64,000 nt of DNA from Typhlomys cinereus (GCA_023101885.1 JALPQD010000054.1:2096893-2160892); one strand, 5' to 3'. Counted from the stretch's first letter, positions 13,085 to 27,256 are shown. Notes: generated by a model from the sequence alone, not told the origin. Translations and numbers: made by a program.

Positions 13085-13670
13085 TTCAGAATACTGGCAG
13101 CCATACAATGTTCACCTGGAACCAGGCCAGGAGAGTCTCTCCCCATTCAAAGGCTCAGGAAACTTTCTGGAAAACGGGCAGGAAGACTGTAAGAGCTTAA
13201 AGATGGAGAGTTCTGTTGCTGGACAGGACAAGTCACTCCATTCAAGATAGAGCAGCCACAACCAGAAACCCATGGTAATAGGATTTGATCTCATTATACC
13301 TGCACAGTGCTGAGCATGTCAATATACCCCCATAGACTGGCACAGACCTCAGAAGAAATAGTTTCAGGCAGTAGAATTTTTCGGGGCATTGGGTCAGACT
13401 TAGGTAGGAGAGTGTCCATTTCAGTGGGCTGCCTAGGGAGAAACCTCTCTGTCTGCCATGGAGATCTGAACCCCCTTAAGAACTAGAAGATACAGAAAGA
13501 ACCTGAGAAGCCACAAAACCAAAGGACAGGAGAATAAGAGGTAGTAGACTGGGCCAATATAGGATGATAGGGAGGGTGGAGTGGGATGAGAGTGGAAGGA
13601 AGAAATGGAAGAAGAGAGAGGGGAACAAGGGAGGCAAGAGCATTAATAAAAATATTAATTTGATAAATTT
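13085..13670 (+). mobile_element. L1 3' UTR fragment
   Basis: Forward copy of the 3' UTR: GGAACCAGGCCAGGAGAGTC, then CTCCCCATTCAAAGGCTCAG, GACTGTAAGAGC and a GA-rich end (13560-13640) with an A/T-rich tail. The same blocks appear reversed at 14400-14510 and 2220-2310. No ORF2 sequence is attached. Confidence 0.75.
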
Positions 13671-13989
13671 ATTAATAGAAATAAAAATCAGCTAAATACT
13701 TAGATTTTTGTTTGTGGTTTGTATTTTAAAATAAGTATTTTCATGAAAAATATAAATTTGTAATAGTCTCTATGAAGAGATTCAATTTTTAAAATTTTTA
13801 TATAATAATTTTAATAAAATAATTTTCACAATAATGCTTATATCATTATTAAACAAAATTAGAAAATATATTCTTAGTAATGTCTAAGACAGTGAGCAGA
13901 ATTATGAATTATAATTTTTTTGTTTATCACAGACATTTATTTTTTATGTTAATATTATTTTTTATTTATTTTTTAGTGTTTTCTGTTGC

Positions 13990-14640
13990 AATTTTTTTAA
14001 TATATTTTTTCCACTCATACAAATTTGATAGGTACTCCATTCCCCTCCCTCCCTCCACCCCTCACAGGATCCCCTTGCTCCTTCCCACTTTTCCCCTTCC
14101 TTTCCCCCCTCTCTCTCTCCCAGTCCCCCCCCCAATTCCTGGAGCATCCTTTAGTATGCATATCAAACTTCCCTCTGGGTCTTCCCCTCTGATAAGATGT
14201 AAGGACTCAGTAGCATTGCCCAGAGTGCTTTCTTGTGTTCCCCTTTAGTATAGGAACACTATTGTGACTGTTAATCCCTTGCCTCTAAGGATCCTAGTGC
14301 CTGTGATTCATGCTAACCTTTGTGGGGTCAACACTAGACTTTGCGCAGGTCTTTCAAAGTCCTATTATGATTACTTCGGCCCTAACTTGTGTGGAGTATC
14401 TTGCATATCTTTGCTCCTCCCCATCTTTAGGCTCTTACAATCTTACCGCCCCCTCTTCCGCAAATTTCCCTGAGTCTTGGGATGGGGAGAGATTAGGCTG
14501 GCCTGGTTCCTGGTGCTTAATGTAAGGTCTCTGATGTTCTGAATTATGTTTTTTCTTCTTCCAGTTTTGCTGTTCCTGTACCACCCTTGGCTCCATCTTG
14601 ATGAGTATTGGATGTTAACTCCTGAGAAGCAGTGTATACT
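13990..14640 (-). mobile_element. L1 3' UTR fragment (3' end)
   Basis: The reverse complement is the terminal 650 bp of L1. The + strand reads T-run, CCACTCATACAAATTTGATA, pyrimidine tract with C9, the GGAGCATCCTTTA block, and CTCTTACAATCTTACCGCCC. It belongs to the 'TTGATAGGTACTCC' variant, whereas 10625-11170 belongs to the 'TTAACAGGTACACC' variant, so at least two L1 subfamilies are present. Confidence 0.9.
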
Positions 14641-14741
14641 GGACTGCTATTGAAAGGTAGAAGTTATTCCAGACAATGCAATACTCTGAGGGGCACTTGA
14701 TATGAAACTAATCTGTATAATCATGTATGTATAATAACGCC

Positions 14742-14860
14742 TGAAAAATGGCTCAGCAGGTAAGGGTGCCTACACAAAAAGCTGGTGACATAAAATCAAT
14801 ACCACATGGTGGATGGAGAGAATCAAACCACTTCTGGAAAGAGAAACACAGTTGGATATT
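14742..14860 (+). mobile_element. B3-like SINE fragment
   Basis: The tRNA-like head GAAAAATGGCTCAGCAGGTA is followed by ACCACATGGTGGATGGAGAG, which is the B3 order. It is truncated after the ACTTCTGGAAAG block and is diverged. Confidence 0.5.
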
Positions 14861-15660
14861 TTCACCTGGCCCAACATAGCATTAGTCAGAGAGGTATCCT
14901 TCTTGGGAAGACAGAAAGAAACACTGATGGTGGTCTTCAAACTTTTAGAGAAGCTCCTTGCAACCACATTTGCTCATTCGTTTCTTTGTCTCATCCATAT
15001 TTTCCTTGGGTCATTCAGAGTTTAATTAAAGTGACTCTGAGATGTTTTCTTTCCTGTATAATTAAGGGGAGTTGATGCATAGTGCTCTATTCATGTTTAG
15101 GCTGGAGAGTTCACAAGGAAAGCAGCTGAAGATAAAGGATCTCATATATCAGTTGATGGGCCTCAGAGGATAAAGAAATGATTTTGTGGGGAAAGCAGCT
15201 ATGACCCATAGTCTGGGAGCTGGTTGAATCAATGAAGGGCCATAGGGCAGATTAGGAACAGCAGCATATTTTCCAGGGATTTCTAGAAACACATGTAATT
15301 GAATTTTAATCACCACTTTCAATGCATGCATCCATTAGCTGCTCCAGAAGTTGTATGTCAAAAGTGTCAGCATCCGTAAAACAGCAATTTGAAGTACATA
15401 GTACATGAGTTTCCTTTGAAACCACAAGTTCATTTTTTTACTCAGAATGTTGACCTGAGTTTATGGAATCTACTGAAGAGTTTCGGAGAAGTTTATATCA
15501 AGTAAGCATTTTGAGGTAAGAAGTATTATAGAAATGACATATTTTTAAAAGAAAAACACACTCACATAAAAAATGAATGAAATATTAAAAATAAATAAAT
15601 AAAGATATAAAATGAATAATGTAGGAACTTTTCTTGGCATTAGCAAAACAGCATCACAAT
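14861..15660. other. Unassigned sequence
   Basis: Nothing recognisable as a gene or known repeat was seen. Confidence 0.45.
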
Positions 15661-15664
15661 AAAT

Positions 15665-15890
15665 TGAAGACCATACTCACCAGAGAAACAGGCAATGAGA
15701 GATTTAGTGTAGTGAGTAAACCTGGCTACCTGCTACCTGAAATCCAACCCCACAACCCACATGATAGGAGAGAACTGACTTCTGAAAGTTGTCCTCTGAA
15801 CTTCATATGTACATGTGTTTCTCTCTCTCTCTTCCTTTCTTTCTCTCTGTTCCTCTCTATCTCTTCCACTCTCTCTGTCTCTCAAATTTA
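15665..15890 (+). mobile_element. B3-like SINE with CT-rich tail
   Basis: The body CACAACCCACATGATAGGAG, AGAACTGACTTCTGAAAGTT and GTCCTCTGAACTTC follows the B3 SINE order. It is followed by a (CT)n-rich tract at about 15820-15885. The tRNA-like head is strongly diverged. Confidence 0.6.
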
Positions 15891-16247
15891 TGAACATATA
15901 TTTTTAAAAGTTATTCCTACTATAATTATTGAACACTACTCCCTCGGAAACTGTAAGGAAGTTCCCCATATCAGAAAAATCAGTGCATGAAACAAGTTGT
16001 GATACTACTGTAGTCTATAGTATACTACTGGATAAATCCTTTTTTGCCTAACTTTCAGGATTCAGGATTCAACAGAAGAGTAAACGGAATGGTACAAATA
16101 CATTTAACAGTTAAATACATATGAATATTATGGATGAAGGTGATACAAGATATGTCAAAATGATAATAAAATCATTCTACAGAAATATATATACATATGT
16201 ATATATATATATGTAAAACCATCTTGAAATAATAATTTTCAACTTAC

Positions 16248-16370
16248 TACATTTGTTGTTGTTTTGAGATGGAGAGTGTTATGTGACCCAGGTTTGAATC
16301 AATCCCACTGTGTAGTAAAACTTGACCCTGAACTCATAATCCTCCTGCCCCCAGCACTCATGTTCTCAGA
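16248..16370 (-). mobile_element. Diverged B1-like SINE
   Basis: On + the sequence runs TTGTTGTTGTTTTGAGATGG, GACCCAGG, CTGAACTCATAATCCTCCTG, CCCCCAGCAC. This is the reversed B1 layout, with the A-rich tail at the left. It is old and partial. Confidence 0.55.
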
Positions 16371-17965
16371 ATATATGTGCATTTTTTGGATTATTTATTT
16401 TACAAGATCACAAGTAAGCACATATAACAGTCAAAAATCCAAAAAGATTGAATATTCTGAAATGTAGCAGGCTTCCCTTTATGTTTTCAATGACCATATA
16501 TTTTCAATTTGTAAGATCTCTTAAAAAATCATGACTGAAGAAGTGGAAAGGAAATTCATTAATTTCAGAATCGATGAATGTTTATTAAATCCGGCAAAGC
16601 CCACAGGAAATTTATCTGATTGTGTAAGCCACACAACCTAGCTCCAATGCACATAGAAAAATATCATGCACTTAATATGTAACCATAGGTGTATGTTTAT
16701 CTATATTGTGTGTATATATAAGCAAAATATTGAAAGGAAAATAATCAGTATACATTGCAATTTAGCCCCCACCATCCCTTTTTGTATGATACTGAATACA
16801 ATTTTCCTTTCTGATGACAATACCTAGATTATTATTTAGCAAAGTGAGAGTTGAGCTATTTTATGAGGTAATATTTTATATTTAATATTTTTCATATTTA
16901 TATTTCATCTGTGCCCAAATAATTAGGATAATTTAAACAAATGAGACAGTAACAATCTTTGCCTTTCTCATGAAGTAAAGACATTTAGCTAATACACCTT
17001 ATGAAATCTGAGAAAACATCAAGAGGGGAAATACCATACCATCCTTAAATCAACATTTAAAGCACTCTTTTTGCAATATAGGAGCTTTTTTATAGTCTTA
17101 TGCATGTTTTTAATCTCATATTCTAAATAATAGCAGTGAAAGTGCCATTTTAGCCCAGTATTATTATAATAAACAATTTAAAATATTGGAAAAAGTACTA
17201 ATTCTCATGTACAGGTAGATACTGAACTGTGTACTTTAGAATAGATGTAACTTTTCTTTACATGCCTAGAAAATAGATTTGTGCAATTTTCCAATAAAAA
17301 GCAATCTGCTCAAACAGAATTGTCCATTGTAAATTTAAAATAAATTAAAATAGCTGAGAAGTGAGAAATAGAGATATTATTACAGAAATAGCAAGTGACC
17401 TTTAACTGAAATAGTTCTAACAAGAATAGAGGCAATTATTTAGAAAAATGAAAGAAATTGTTTCAGTGATTGCTTGGCAAATGCAGCCACTGGTATAAAT
17501 GAGCTGAAGCTATATGATTGCTTTTGGAAATTGGCTGCCAGGTGAACTTGACATGTGAAAATCAGACCAAAAGGTTTTATGAAAATGACTAAATGTATTA
17601 GTCAACAAATCAAAGGAAAGTACACACAGACTACAGTAGTATTGCAACTTGTTTCATGCACTGATTTTTCTGAAATGGGGAACTTCCTATTACTGGAATC
17701 CAAAAAGATATTCACTCTATTTTCTAATTCATGTATTGCAGATAACTACATCTATCATAGATACTGCTATCATGGAAGCATACAATTAAAGAATGAGCAG
17801 CTTAGGAAAATTCAGACTAAGTAGAGAAGTCATGAATATCCTGATGCCTTCCTTCCTATACAGGGCTCAACAGACTCTTGCTTCAGTTGTTATTTTCATA
17901 TTCAATATGCTATCAGTTAATATCTGAACCACAAACAACCTGATCCAGAAAACTCAAATAGAACT
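16371..17965. other. Unassigned AT-rich sequence
   Basis: No repeat family or gene was recognised. Confidence 0.5.
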
Positions 17966-18790
17966 AAACATTTTTTTTCTTTTCTTTCCTCCCACATTTT
18001 TTTTTCTAACCATACAAGGTCAGTAGGTACCCCTGTCCTCTCCCTCACCCTATAAAAGAAATATTCAGCCTCAACTTCTCACTCATGGGGCTGATTTATC
18101 TTTTTCATATCTTTTGTTGGAGCTACTATTTAGCATCTCCCTAGCCCACATTTACAATCTTAGCCATAGAAGATGTTGAGAAATATTTTTATTGTAAGAA
18201 AAATCCGAACTATAGTAGATATTTACAAAGTTTATCTTTGCTACACTTTTCAACTTATAGCATTCCACATATATGTAAATGATGCTCACATAAAGATGTA
18301 CAGTAAGTACCTTTGATTTTTTTCTCTTCTAAAAATACAAAAATATTTAATAGAGTTTTATAAACTATGGTGACTTGTTGCTCCAGAGAACTCTCATTTA
18401 TTCTAATTTTTTTTGTTTTGGTATCCATTTTCTGTGCTTGAGTTTTTTCTTCCTCACTAGGTTTTCTGCTTTTGTGACAATTTTTCTGCATAGAAATTGG
18501 CTCTTTTTATCTTCAATACATGAGTGAGAATGCTAGATATTTGTATTTTTGTATTTGGTTAATTTCACTTATCAAATATCATGCAGTTCCATCCTATTAA
18601 TATGAATAAAATACAATTCTTCTTAATTACTATAATATTCTACTCTACGCAAATGACATAGTTTTTGTAATCAATTCACCATTTGATGACAATCTAGATT
18701 GATTAAATATATCAGCTACTGAAAGTGTATTTCTAGTTACTATAAGTATTCATGTGTTCTGGCATACTTGAATTAATGGTAAAAGGAAAT
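17966..18790 (-). mobile_element. Ancient, highly diverged L1 3' region
   Basis: From about 18515 to 18780 the + strand follows the reversed ORF2 C-terminal pattern common to mammalian L1s: GAGTGAGAATGCTAGATATT, TTTCACTTA, CAGTTCCATC, TAATATTCTACTC, then TTGATGACA. The left part has a T/C-rich start (17966-18050) compatible with a reversed 3' UTR. All frames are destroyed. The boundary is approximate. Confidence 0.5.
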
Positions 18791-21545
18791 AAATATCATT
18801 TACTTTGATTTCATTAAGTGCACTTATAGACATGTGCAGAAGTTTAGCACTGTGCATCATAAATATGCACAATAATAATTTTGAAAAGGAAAATTCAATG
18901 CTGCTTAACTAACATAACCAACTTCTTCTTCACATAAATACAATGCATATGAATTTCTGAACGAATTTTAAAATAAGGTGTCACAAGTCAGAAAATATTG
19001 CCTGACAAATTTTTAGTCCTTCAATTTAGTCACAATTTCATAATATTATGTCGTAAAGTTTGAGTTGTATTTAATTTTAACTGGAATAATTTGAAAAAGT
19101 ATAGAAGTAAATAAATAACACAAAATAATTACCAAAAACAATTGTGTACATAATAAATGAAGGAGCACATTTGATTCTCTCACATTTTTCTTCTTTCTTA
19201 AATAAGTGGTTAAACCATAGTCTTATTTCATAGTTGTTTCTATAGTGTTCTATCCAGGTCCAGTTATCACCATGTTAAGTGCTTAAATTTTTAATTGCCA
19301 CAGAAGGCTCTTCTAATAGAAACTCAACTATTTCTACAGTATTCCTGTAGACAGTGATAGTCATTTCCAGGACTGTAATTGTGTTTTTTATTACACTTTG
19401 CTGACAAATCATAATTTGATGAGTTTTCCAAGGGTTTCTTGAGCTAGATACATGTTTCAACAAGCCTATCTCTAGCAATAATGTTCTTTTCTGTTGATAA
19501 TTGGATCTATTCATTTTTTGACTTCGAATGTTTATTAGAATTTAAAACCCACTTTTTTTCCTTATTGCAAATTCTTTTAAATGGAAAAAAGTGCATTTTG
19601 TTTTATTAACTGTAACCTTTACATTGGATATTACAGCTTCTGACTCAGAAAGAAAATGTTATCATTGACCACTTTCAGTGTACATAATTATACTTCTATG
19701 TACAGCCTAGGTATTGTTCCTTGAATAGTCTGCTTTATGAAGAATTGAAAGTAAATAACGATGATTCATCCTTACATATATCACCCTCCAGGCTGTCACA
19801 ACAAACTGGAGTTTGTAGATTCACAAAATCATAACTGCATCTTCAAATAACCACATAAATATTTTATGAAGAATGCTGTAAAGGAAGCACTTTAGCTATT
19901 ATTATTAGAATATGAGTTTTGTCTCAAAGTATACAATACAATTAGGATATTAAACATTTTCCTATATTCTATGAGTTAATTACTGAATTTTTAAAAGGTC
20001 ATATAAGTAATTGTTAAAGCTGCAAATATTCAACACAGATATGTGGTCTTAATTGTTTCCTAAGATAGAACATGGAAGTCTTTAGCATCAGTCCTGTACA
20101 CAGTTCACTATGTTAAAATTAGACTGATGCAGGTGAGGATTTTTAACAGAATTGATGGAGGAGAGTGTTTTCTAGACTCACATTACTGGCATACTATAGC
20201 TCCAACTGCATGTGTAAGTAATACTTTACGTGTCAACAAGGATATTATACTTCTAGGGCTTCACCCTGATTTAAGCACTTGGTCTTGACATAAAGTGTAG
20301 ACATAAAGATGTCTAAGGTCATGAAAGGTATCAGCAACCTCCATATTTAGAATCACTGTCACTTCCACTTCTACTTATCTGTACCTTTAAGAAAACATGT
20401 TTTACAATTCAGGATCACATGGAGCAAATATCTGTTTAAATTGTCATGATTTACAAACAAATCAGAAAGCATAACATAACACAAACACAGACAAAACTAT
20501 ATATTAATGTGTATCTATCAGTTCATATGCATCCACTTATCTCTATTGATCAATGAGTAAAGTGAGAATGTAGCTCAGTGAAAACATTATTACTGAAGAG
20601 AATTGAGATCAATATTGTCTAACACAAAGAATGTCTAAAAGAAACATTTATTCAGAAAAGTATATTGAATGAATATTAACAGCTTTGAAGCACAGAAAAA
20701 AAAATCTGCAGAGTAGGCTAGTAGGTTCCAAATCTACCAATGAGATGATGTTGTAACTCATTATATTAGACAAAGAGGTGACAAAAAGCCTTTTTATTTG
20801 GATGACATTTGCTTTAAGGTCAATGATTTCATAAGATGAAATGCCTAGATTAAATTTTACTGCTCTAACTAGTGTTAAGGTAGTGTTGGTCTTCCTAAAT
20901 GAAAATGGCAGTACTTGTGAGGAGAATATCATCTTAAAACACCTTCATTGTGCACGATCTGGTGCAAATACTCTCACAAAGTACTTGGATCTGTTGAGAT
21001 GTAGAGAAGAAAAGGTATTCAATATGTAGATGATCCCCTTTAGTGAATCTTTCTTATTTCCCAGTCAGAACATAGAAACAAAATACCTGAAAGATATCTC
21101 ACTATGTGCTGTTCAGAAAGAATCTGAATCATCTCCAAGCACATATATTCTCTGTAGTTTTCCCTCAGGATTTTCAGTTATATTTCAGAACAACTGGATA
21201 CCGGGATAGTTACTATCTAGATATTCTTTGAGTCACACAGATTCCCTGGAAACACAACATTCTTTCATGCTGGGTCAGCTATAGGAAAGGTTCCCAAGGC
21301 TAAAATGATAACTATTTTAAAAGCATCTTAATAAGTCTGAGGAATTCTTGTATGCAATTTTACTCACTTTTTTTTTTTTAAATTTAGGCAGCAGTCAACA
21401 TACATGTACTGCATGTTTGCTGCAATTCTTCTATTTGGAGTATGTGAAGAACAGATCTTCAACATTGGATCAATACATATGAATTGCTTACTGTATAACC
21501 TATTTGCTGAATACATTGTACAAGCAAGGCATGGACCTACTTGTT
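18791..21545. other. Unassigned AT-rich sequence
   Basis: No recognisable gene or repeat was seen. Short open frames only. Confidence 0.5.
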
Positions 21546-21557
21546 GATGCTTTGTTT

Positions 21558-21848
21558 ATTTTTTTAATTTTTAAAATTTTTTTATTTATTATTTATTCAA
21601 TTGTGCATGCATGTATGTGTGCGTGTATGTGTATGTATGTGTGTGTAGAACCACGGACCAATTCGGAACCGCCTCCACCTCCTCCTTGTTTACTCTACCC
21701 CAGGATTCACAGGCTCCGCCCTACCAGGACTGGAAACACAGGCCGCCCCCGCTTCCGCCGGGCGTCTATACGTGGGGTCTAGGATCCGAACTCAGGACCT
21801 TCTGCCTGCAAGGCAGAGGCTTAACCCCTTAGCCACCTCTCCAGCCCC
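21558..21848 (-). mobile_element. Young B2-like SINE with 12-bp target duplication
   Basis: The reverse complement has the full tRNA-derived head (GGGGCTGGAGAGGTGGCT, then the B-box-like GTTCGGATCC), the CCCCACGTATAGACG body, a GTGGTTCTACACACA region and the tail CAATTGAATAAATAATAAAT. The perfect direct repeat GATGCTTTGTTT flanks it at 21546-21557 and 21849-21860. This is the best reference copy for the family in the window. It depends on L1 for mobility and codes for nothing. Confidence 0.93.
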
Positions 21849-21860
21849 GATGCTTTGTTT

Positions 21861-24800
21861 CTTATAATATGAGACTGACTGTTTCATCTAATCCAACTAC
21901 AGAGTCTGCATGTATGGAAATATTTCCTATAATTTAATCAGAACTATTTTTGGAGGATTTTAAGGTTGCTAGTCTACTCATCAAAGCAACCTCAGTCTTT
22001 TGAAAGAGATCACTGACAGTGCTTGGCCATAAACACATCAATGTATAAATAGTCAACTATGCATATCTATCAACATCTAAGTTTTTTATAATTTCACTAT
22101 TTTCTTGTAAAATTTATCATGAATAACTCTGAGGAATATAAGGGTTGAATAACAAGTGAATATTTGTGAATAAAATCAATAAATCAAGTAACATTGAAAA
22201 CCTCACTTTGTATCTCAGGTAGCATACTACTCGAGCATTACACAGATAACATTGATGAATGAAACCTAATAGGCAGCTACTGATTTTATTTTTGCACAGT
22301 AATTCTAAAATCCTCACAAAAAGACATTCAATACAAGGTATAATGTTATTTTGCAATGGCTGTCACCATCGAGATAGAAGCTCCATGACCAACTCTCTTG
22401 TCTGTGAGCTGAAAATCCAGGAATATTTGTTAAGCATGCAGACTTCTAGTGAGAAAACAAAGCCTGTAGATTTTAGTCTAATTCTGAAGATATGTCAACA
22501 AAGAGAGTAGAGGATAGGAGAAAATCATGTCCTAATTCACTAGAGAAAGAATAAATTCAAATTCCCTGTCTTTTCTTAGTTTACTCAGACTTTGGTGTCT
22601 GCTGATCTTGGAGAAGAGTCTTTACAATCACTATCCTAGACAACGTTTTTGTTATGTTTAACCATGCATCTGGGCATTTCCTGCTTCAAATTCCTGATCC
22701 ATAAAGTTAAACACCATAGTCACCATGATCTCTATCCAGTGAAGACTTGTTTTATTTTTGTGATGAAAGATGAGATCGCATTGAAAAACATTTTGTTAGC
22801 ATGTTTTTGTTATTTTTAAAAAATGTTTGCAGGTTTCTGGAAATCCACCAAGGAATCTTTTTACAAAATTCGCTCTCTTGGTATCTCTTAATAAACTTCT
22901 ATCTGTTGTAAGTCACTTTAAATTGCTGCACATTCAAATTGCATTAATTACATAATCATTTTGTCCACAAAAAAGTCTTTCTGAAATATATTATTAACTG
23001 TCCATACAACCAAGTGTGAGCTGGCTTGAATTTAGGTTTTTTATGTGCACAATTTAGAAACAAGTCACTGGCATGGATCATCATGTCATATAAACATGGT
23101 AATTTCTAAAAGAAACAATTTAGGCACTGAGGCACACATGCTTAGAAGAAGGAGACACGGAGAAGACGTTCCTGTAACTGTATGTGAGGTGTCTACTGCC
23201 AACTGTCATAATATCTGCTGCCCATACCAGAAACTAGAAAATGTAGTCATGCTGGGGCTCTGAAGCTGTCAGGGTCCTTCTGGCATTTTGCTTTCTGATT
23301 TTAAGTTTCTAGAACTAGGACAAAATAAAATTTGATGGTGTTATAATATCCATACATTGTTACTGTGCTTCAGATACAATTTGAAGCTAAAACATTGTGT
23401 AATTCACAATTCTGAAAATCTTAGATTTTACTTTCAAATTTGAGTGAAAGTAAGCCATGCCTTGCAGTGGGAATAGTTACAAATATTTGAAAAGAAATTG
23501 AATTCCAAACTGGGCACTACCTTGTAGAAACTTTATATACAACCATGTGGCCCTGTGTAAAATGGTCACCATCACTAAGAGTAATGTCCGAACCTGCAAA
23601 GGCCATGCTCCACAGGCCACTTCCATGTGACTATGGGGGACTAAGTTCATTAAATATTTTTCCACTGAGTATCATGAATGTCTTGAATTTTATCATTTCA
23701 TATTAATTGTCTCCTCAATTATCAAAATATCAACCTTTCCATAAACTACACTCTTATCTTTGGAATGACTTTTTTAGCATATACATGGGTGTCAATTACC
23801 CTAATCTCTAACAAAACTCTTATTTTTAATCAATATTATTTAATGAGAAATGGCATCATTAATATTATCAAAATTTCTAAAAGAGAAATGAAATATGGAT
23901 GATTTATAGCTAGGAAAAGTGAGAGCCAAAATAAATCTAAGTACTCTTTGATATTCTTTGAATAAGGACGTTGATATATGGGCTTGATTTCCTTGGAATA
24001 GAAATGGGAAGATGACTTAAAAGGCATTGCTGTACAGCGGATGAGTGTACACGCTCTGTAACTGAGCTTTCATTCCTCCATGTTTTATTATTCCTATTCC
24101 ATGGATCTTACCTTCAGTCATGATTTGAGTATTAATAAAAATGATCCTCTTACAGTATTTCTGCACCTATTCAGTGAATGAATATTCTAAATTATTTATA
24201 TAGATTCTGACCCTTGGTAAGAACCACATGTGTTTCTACTAGGTTGCTAGAAATGCTGAGAATTGTCATGTTTCAAAGTCACTTGATTTTCATGATTCAA
24301 AAGTTTCCAGTGAAATAATTACTATTTTCAGTTTGCTTATCTGACATAAGTAATACGTATTATATTGAGTGTGCTAAATAGGTTTATTAAACTTTTAAGC
24401 AAAGATACCCCAGAACATAGTGTTTCACAGAGTAGGTTTATAATAGAATATATGATATTATATCTTTGCGATTATCATTTTCAGGAAAATTGTTATGTTT
24501 TCTATCTTAATTTTCAAGCTATAATGTTGCTAAAAGTGAAATTTAATTTAAATATTCAATTTAAAGAACTACCTCCATCGTTATATATCTTTAGTAACCA
24601 TTCTACCTCCCATGTTGTCTTCTCTTGTCCTATTCTGTGTCATATATGCTGGGATATTTGCTATGGTTGAGGATATCAAGAATTCTTCAACCTATTATCT
24701 GTATGCTTACTGGTCCTTATTCTAACTTTGTATAATTTTCTAAATACTTATATGACCTTCAAGTATTTAAAAATATCCACAATGTATAATCTAATCAGAC

Positions 24801-24895
24801 ATTTTTTCCTGATAAGAATAAGTAAAATAGCAACCATATTTACAGTCATGTAATATCACTTTCTGTTCTGTACATATGGTTTGTATAATTGTGTA
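21861..24895. other. Unassigned AT-rich sequence
   Basis: No recognisable gene or repeat was seen on either strand. Confidence 0.5.
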
Positions 24896-24896
24896 C

Positions 24897-24899
24897 ATG

Positions 24900-24934
<35 letters not shown>
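24897..24934. repeat. (TG)n microsatellite
   Basis: An uninterrupted TG run preceded by a short ATGCATG stretch. Confidence 0.95.
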
Positions 24935-24936
<2 letters not shown>

Positions 24937-26160
24937 TTTGAATGTAAGCTAAAAATCAACTTCTGCTGTCTTCATTGATCACTCTCCACTTTAAATTTCT
25001 GACAGGATCTATCACCGAACCTATGATTCACCAGTTTGGTGAGTCTGAATAGCCAATAGACTTTAGTGTTCTTCTTGTCTCTATACTTACAGTGCTAGAA
25101 TAAGAGTCATCGTATGAACATTGCTGGTTTTTCATGTGTGCTCAGGATCCTAACTCAAATCTTTATGCTTTCCACAGTCTCTGTAATGATCCATGTCCCC
25201 AGATCACATTGTCATTTTTGATAAATTGACTTACATGTTAATTACCTCAATATGACCCTCCTCATAACACTTAGATGCTGAAAAGTGTAAATAATAATTG
25301 GTTATATGTTTTTTAGTTCCGTATGTTCTGATAGTTCTAGAGTTACTTATATTTTCATACATTTATTTGCATTCTCAAAAGTGCAGACAAATGAAAATAA
25401 CATTAGTAGAATATAAGTGCATTAGCTTAATGAATTGAAAGATTAAAAAACATATCTGCAATTTGGCCTGTAAGTAATTTTATTAGAGTAATTCATTTAA
25501 TCTTTACACTAAGAAATAAAATGTGGTTCTAACATTCAGAAACTTGGCCTAAGGATCTTGGGAGAAGTAAAATAAAGGAATAAGGATATGGGCATTGACT
25601 ATCTTTTATTATTTTGTTAAAACCCATAAAGTAGACAAAATTCTTGAAATATGTATTCTAAAAATTGTTTTTCTAGGATTAAGCTCATGGATCTGATAAC
25701 AGAATTAGAATTGTGATCTTATTTGATTTGACATATTCCAATAAACTGCCCTGAAACTCCAAGTATAAAAAAAGTATCAATAGTCAACAAGAATCAATGG
25801 TCAACAAGAATCAATGGCCAACAAGTTCCATTGTCATGGGAATGTTGATATGGAAATTCCATATATATGTGAGGAAAGAGATCATGCTGTAAATCTTCAT
25901 ACTGTCTCCTTGATTTGGCTTGATTTAATCTTAAATGTAAACAATATCTTTAAATTATTAATGAGAAGAAAACTATCAACAATATGTGTAGAATATTAGC
26001 TAAGGTAGACATTGATTACAACAGAGGGGTTGAATAATTCATTTCAGTTCTATATGAAATGACTGAAGAACTGGAGAAATGTCTATCTTGATGGAACTTC
26101 TTGCAATTTAATTAAGATAAAAATAATATTTTATATAAATAGACATAATCAAAGTACCAA
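24935..26160. other. Unassigned AT-rich sequence
   Basis: Apart from the 17-bp tandem repeat at 25778-25828, no structure was recognised. Confidence 0.5.
25778..25828. repeat. 17-bp tandem repeat, three copies
   Basis: Units at 25778-25794, 25795-25811 and 25812-25828. The first two differ at one base (CAATAGTCAACAAGAAT versus CAATGGTCAACAAGAAT). The third has diverged at its end. Confidence 0.9.
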
Positions 26161-26184
26161 AATTTATTTATGTATTTACTGTGC

Positions 26185-26473
26185 ATGTGTGTGTGTGTGT
26201 GTGTGTGTGTGTAGGTATGTGTGTGTGTATCTATGTGCATGAGAAGACACTGTGTGTGCCTATGGAGGCAAAGGGTGACTGAGAATCACCCTGTATTGCC
26301 TTACAATTACCTTGATTTGTCGTATGTGCTTTCCCAGGTTCTGGCTTCCAAGGCTGTAAGTAAAGGCTGCTGCCATTTCTGCTCTGAGTTTTTATGTGGG
26401 GTGCACAATCTGGACTCGGATATTTCTGCTTGGGAGGCAAAGTCTTAACTCCTGAGCCATCTCTTTAGCCCAT
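26185..26473 (-). mobile_element. B2-like SINE, older copy
   Basis: The reverse complement starts GGGCTAAAGAGATGGCTCAG, continues GAGTTAAGACTTTGCCTCCC and ends in a CA-rich tail (the + strand (TG)n at 26185-26230). It has the same head as the young family but a diverged body resembling the copies at 42392 and 59232. Confidence 0.75.
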
Positions 26474-27250
26474 CACATCAAAATTTAAATGGGGATGTTT
26501 GAGGTCTTAAAAAATGACATTGTTATTTAGCTTTTCAGTTAACAATGAAAAACATATCAAAAATACATTGTTAAACATATAAACTTATTCAATCTAATTC
26601 CTCTAACTAAATATGGGTGACTATGCACATTTTGAAATATCAGCAGTAGCTGCTAACTTGAAAAGTTCACATAGAAAAATATTATATTTTTAAATTTTGC
26701 AGTATTTCCCTAACACCATAAGTGACTTCCCAAGTATAATTCTACTTTTATCATAATGAGGTGCAGGGTCAAATATCACTTTATAATAAAATTTCATACC
26801 TCTTCTCATAAATGCCTTTAGTGACTTTTATAAAGCAAGAAAAAGAGAAGGCTTATCTATTCTTGCCACATGCTTTTAAGATGAGTTTGATTAACCTTAA
26901 CAAGAGCTGTTAAATAATTCAATATCAGAATTTTTCTCACATAATTGAGGTTTTTCATAAATAAATTAAGAAAGGAATCCAAAGCAAAGAAATTATCTTT
27001 ATGTGTGATTAAGTAATTTAACATGATACAGAAGTGGCACTTTCTACATAACTTGACAACCACACTCACATGCCTTTATTATATAATGCAATCAGCTATT
27101 AAATAGAAATATACTCTTGAAACATGTAATTTATCTTCAAAGTTTTTTTTAAAACAAGGCTTTCATTTATATGGTGTGTGTCAAATTTGTTAATGCTCAA
27201 TTAGTTAGTTTTTTAAGGGTTAAATAATGAGACAACTTTGAGGTAAAATC
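26474..27250. other. Unassigned AT-rich sequence
   Basis: No recognisable element or gene. Confidence 0.5.
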
Positions 27251-27256
27251 AAATAG

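Noticed and set aside
13880..14248. 122-codon open frame rich in P, L and S
   Set aside because: It translates the reversed pyrimidine tract of an L1 3' UTR, as do similar frames at 10559, 33046 and 55648.
21504..21832. Overlapping proline/arginine-rich open frames
   Set aside because: They translate the reversed B2-like SINE; the same peptides recur at 34062, 35338, 41197, 52278 and 58167.
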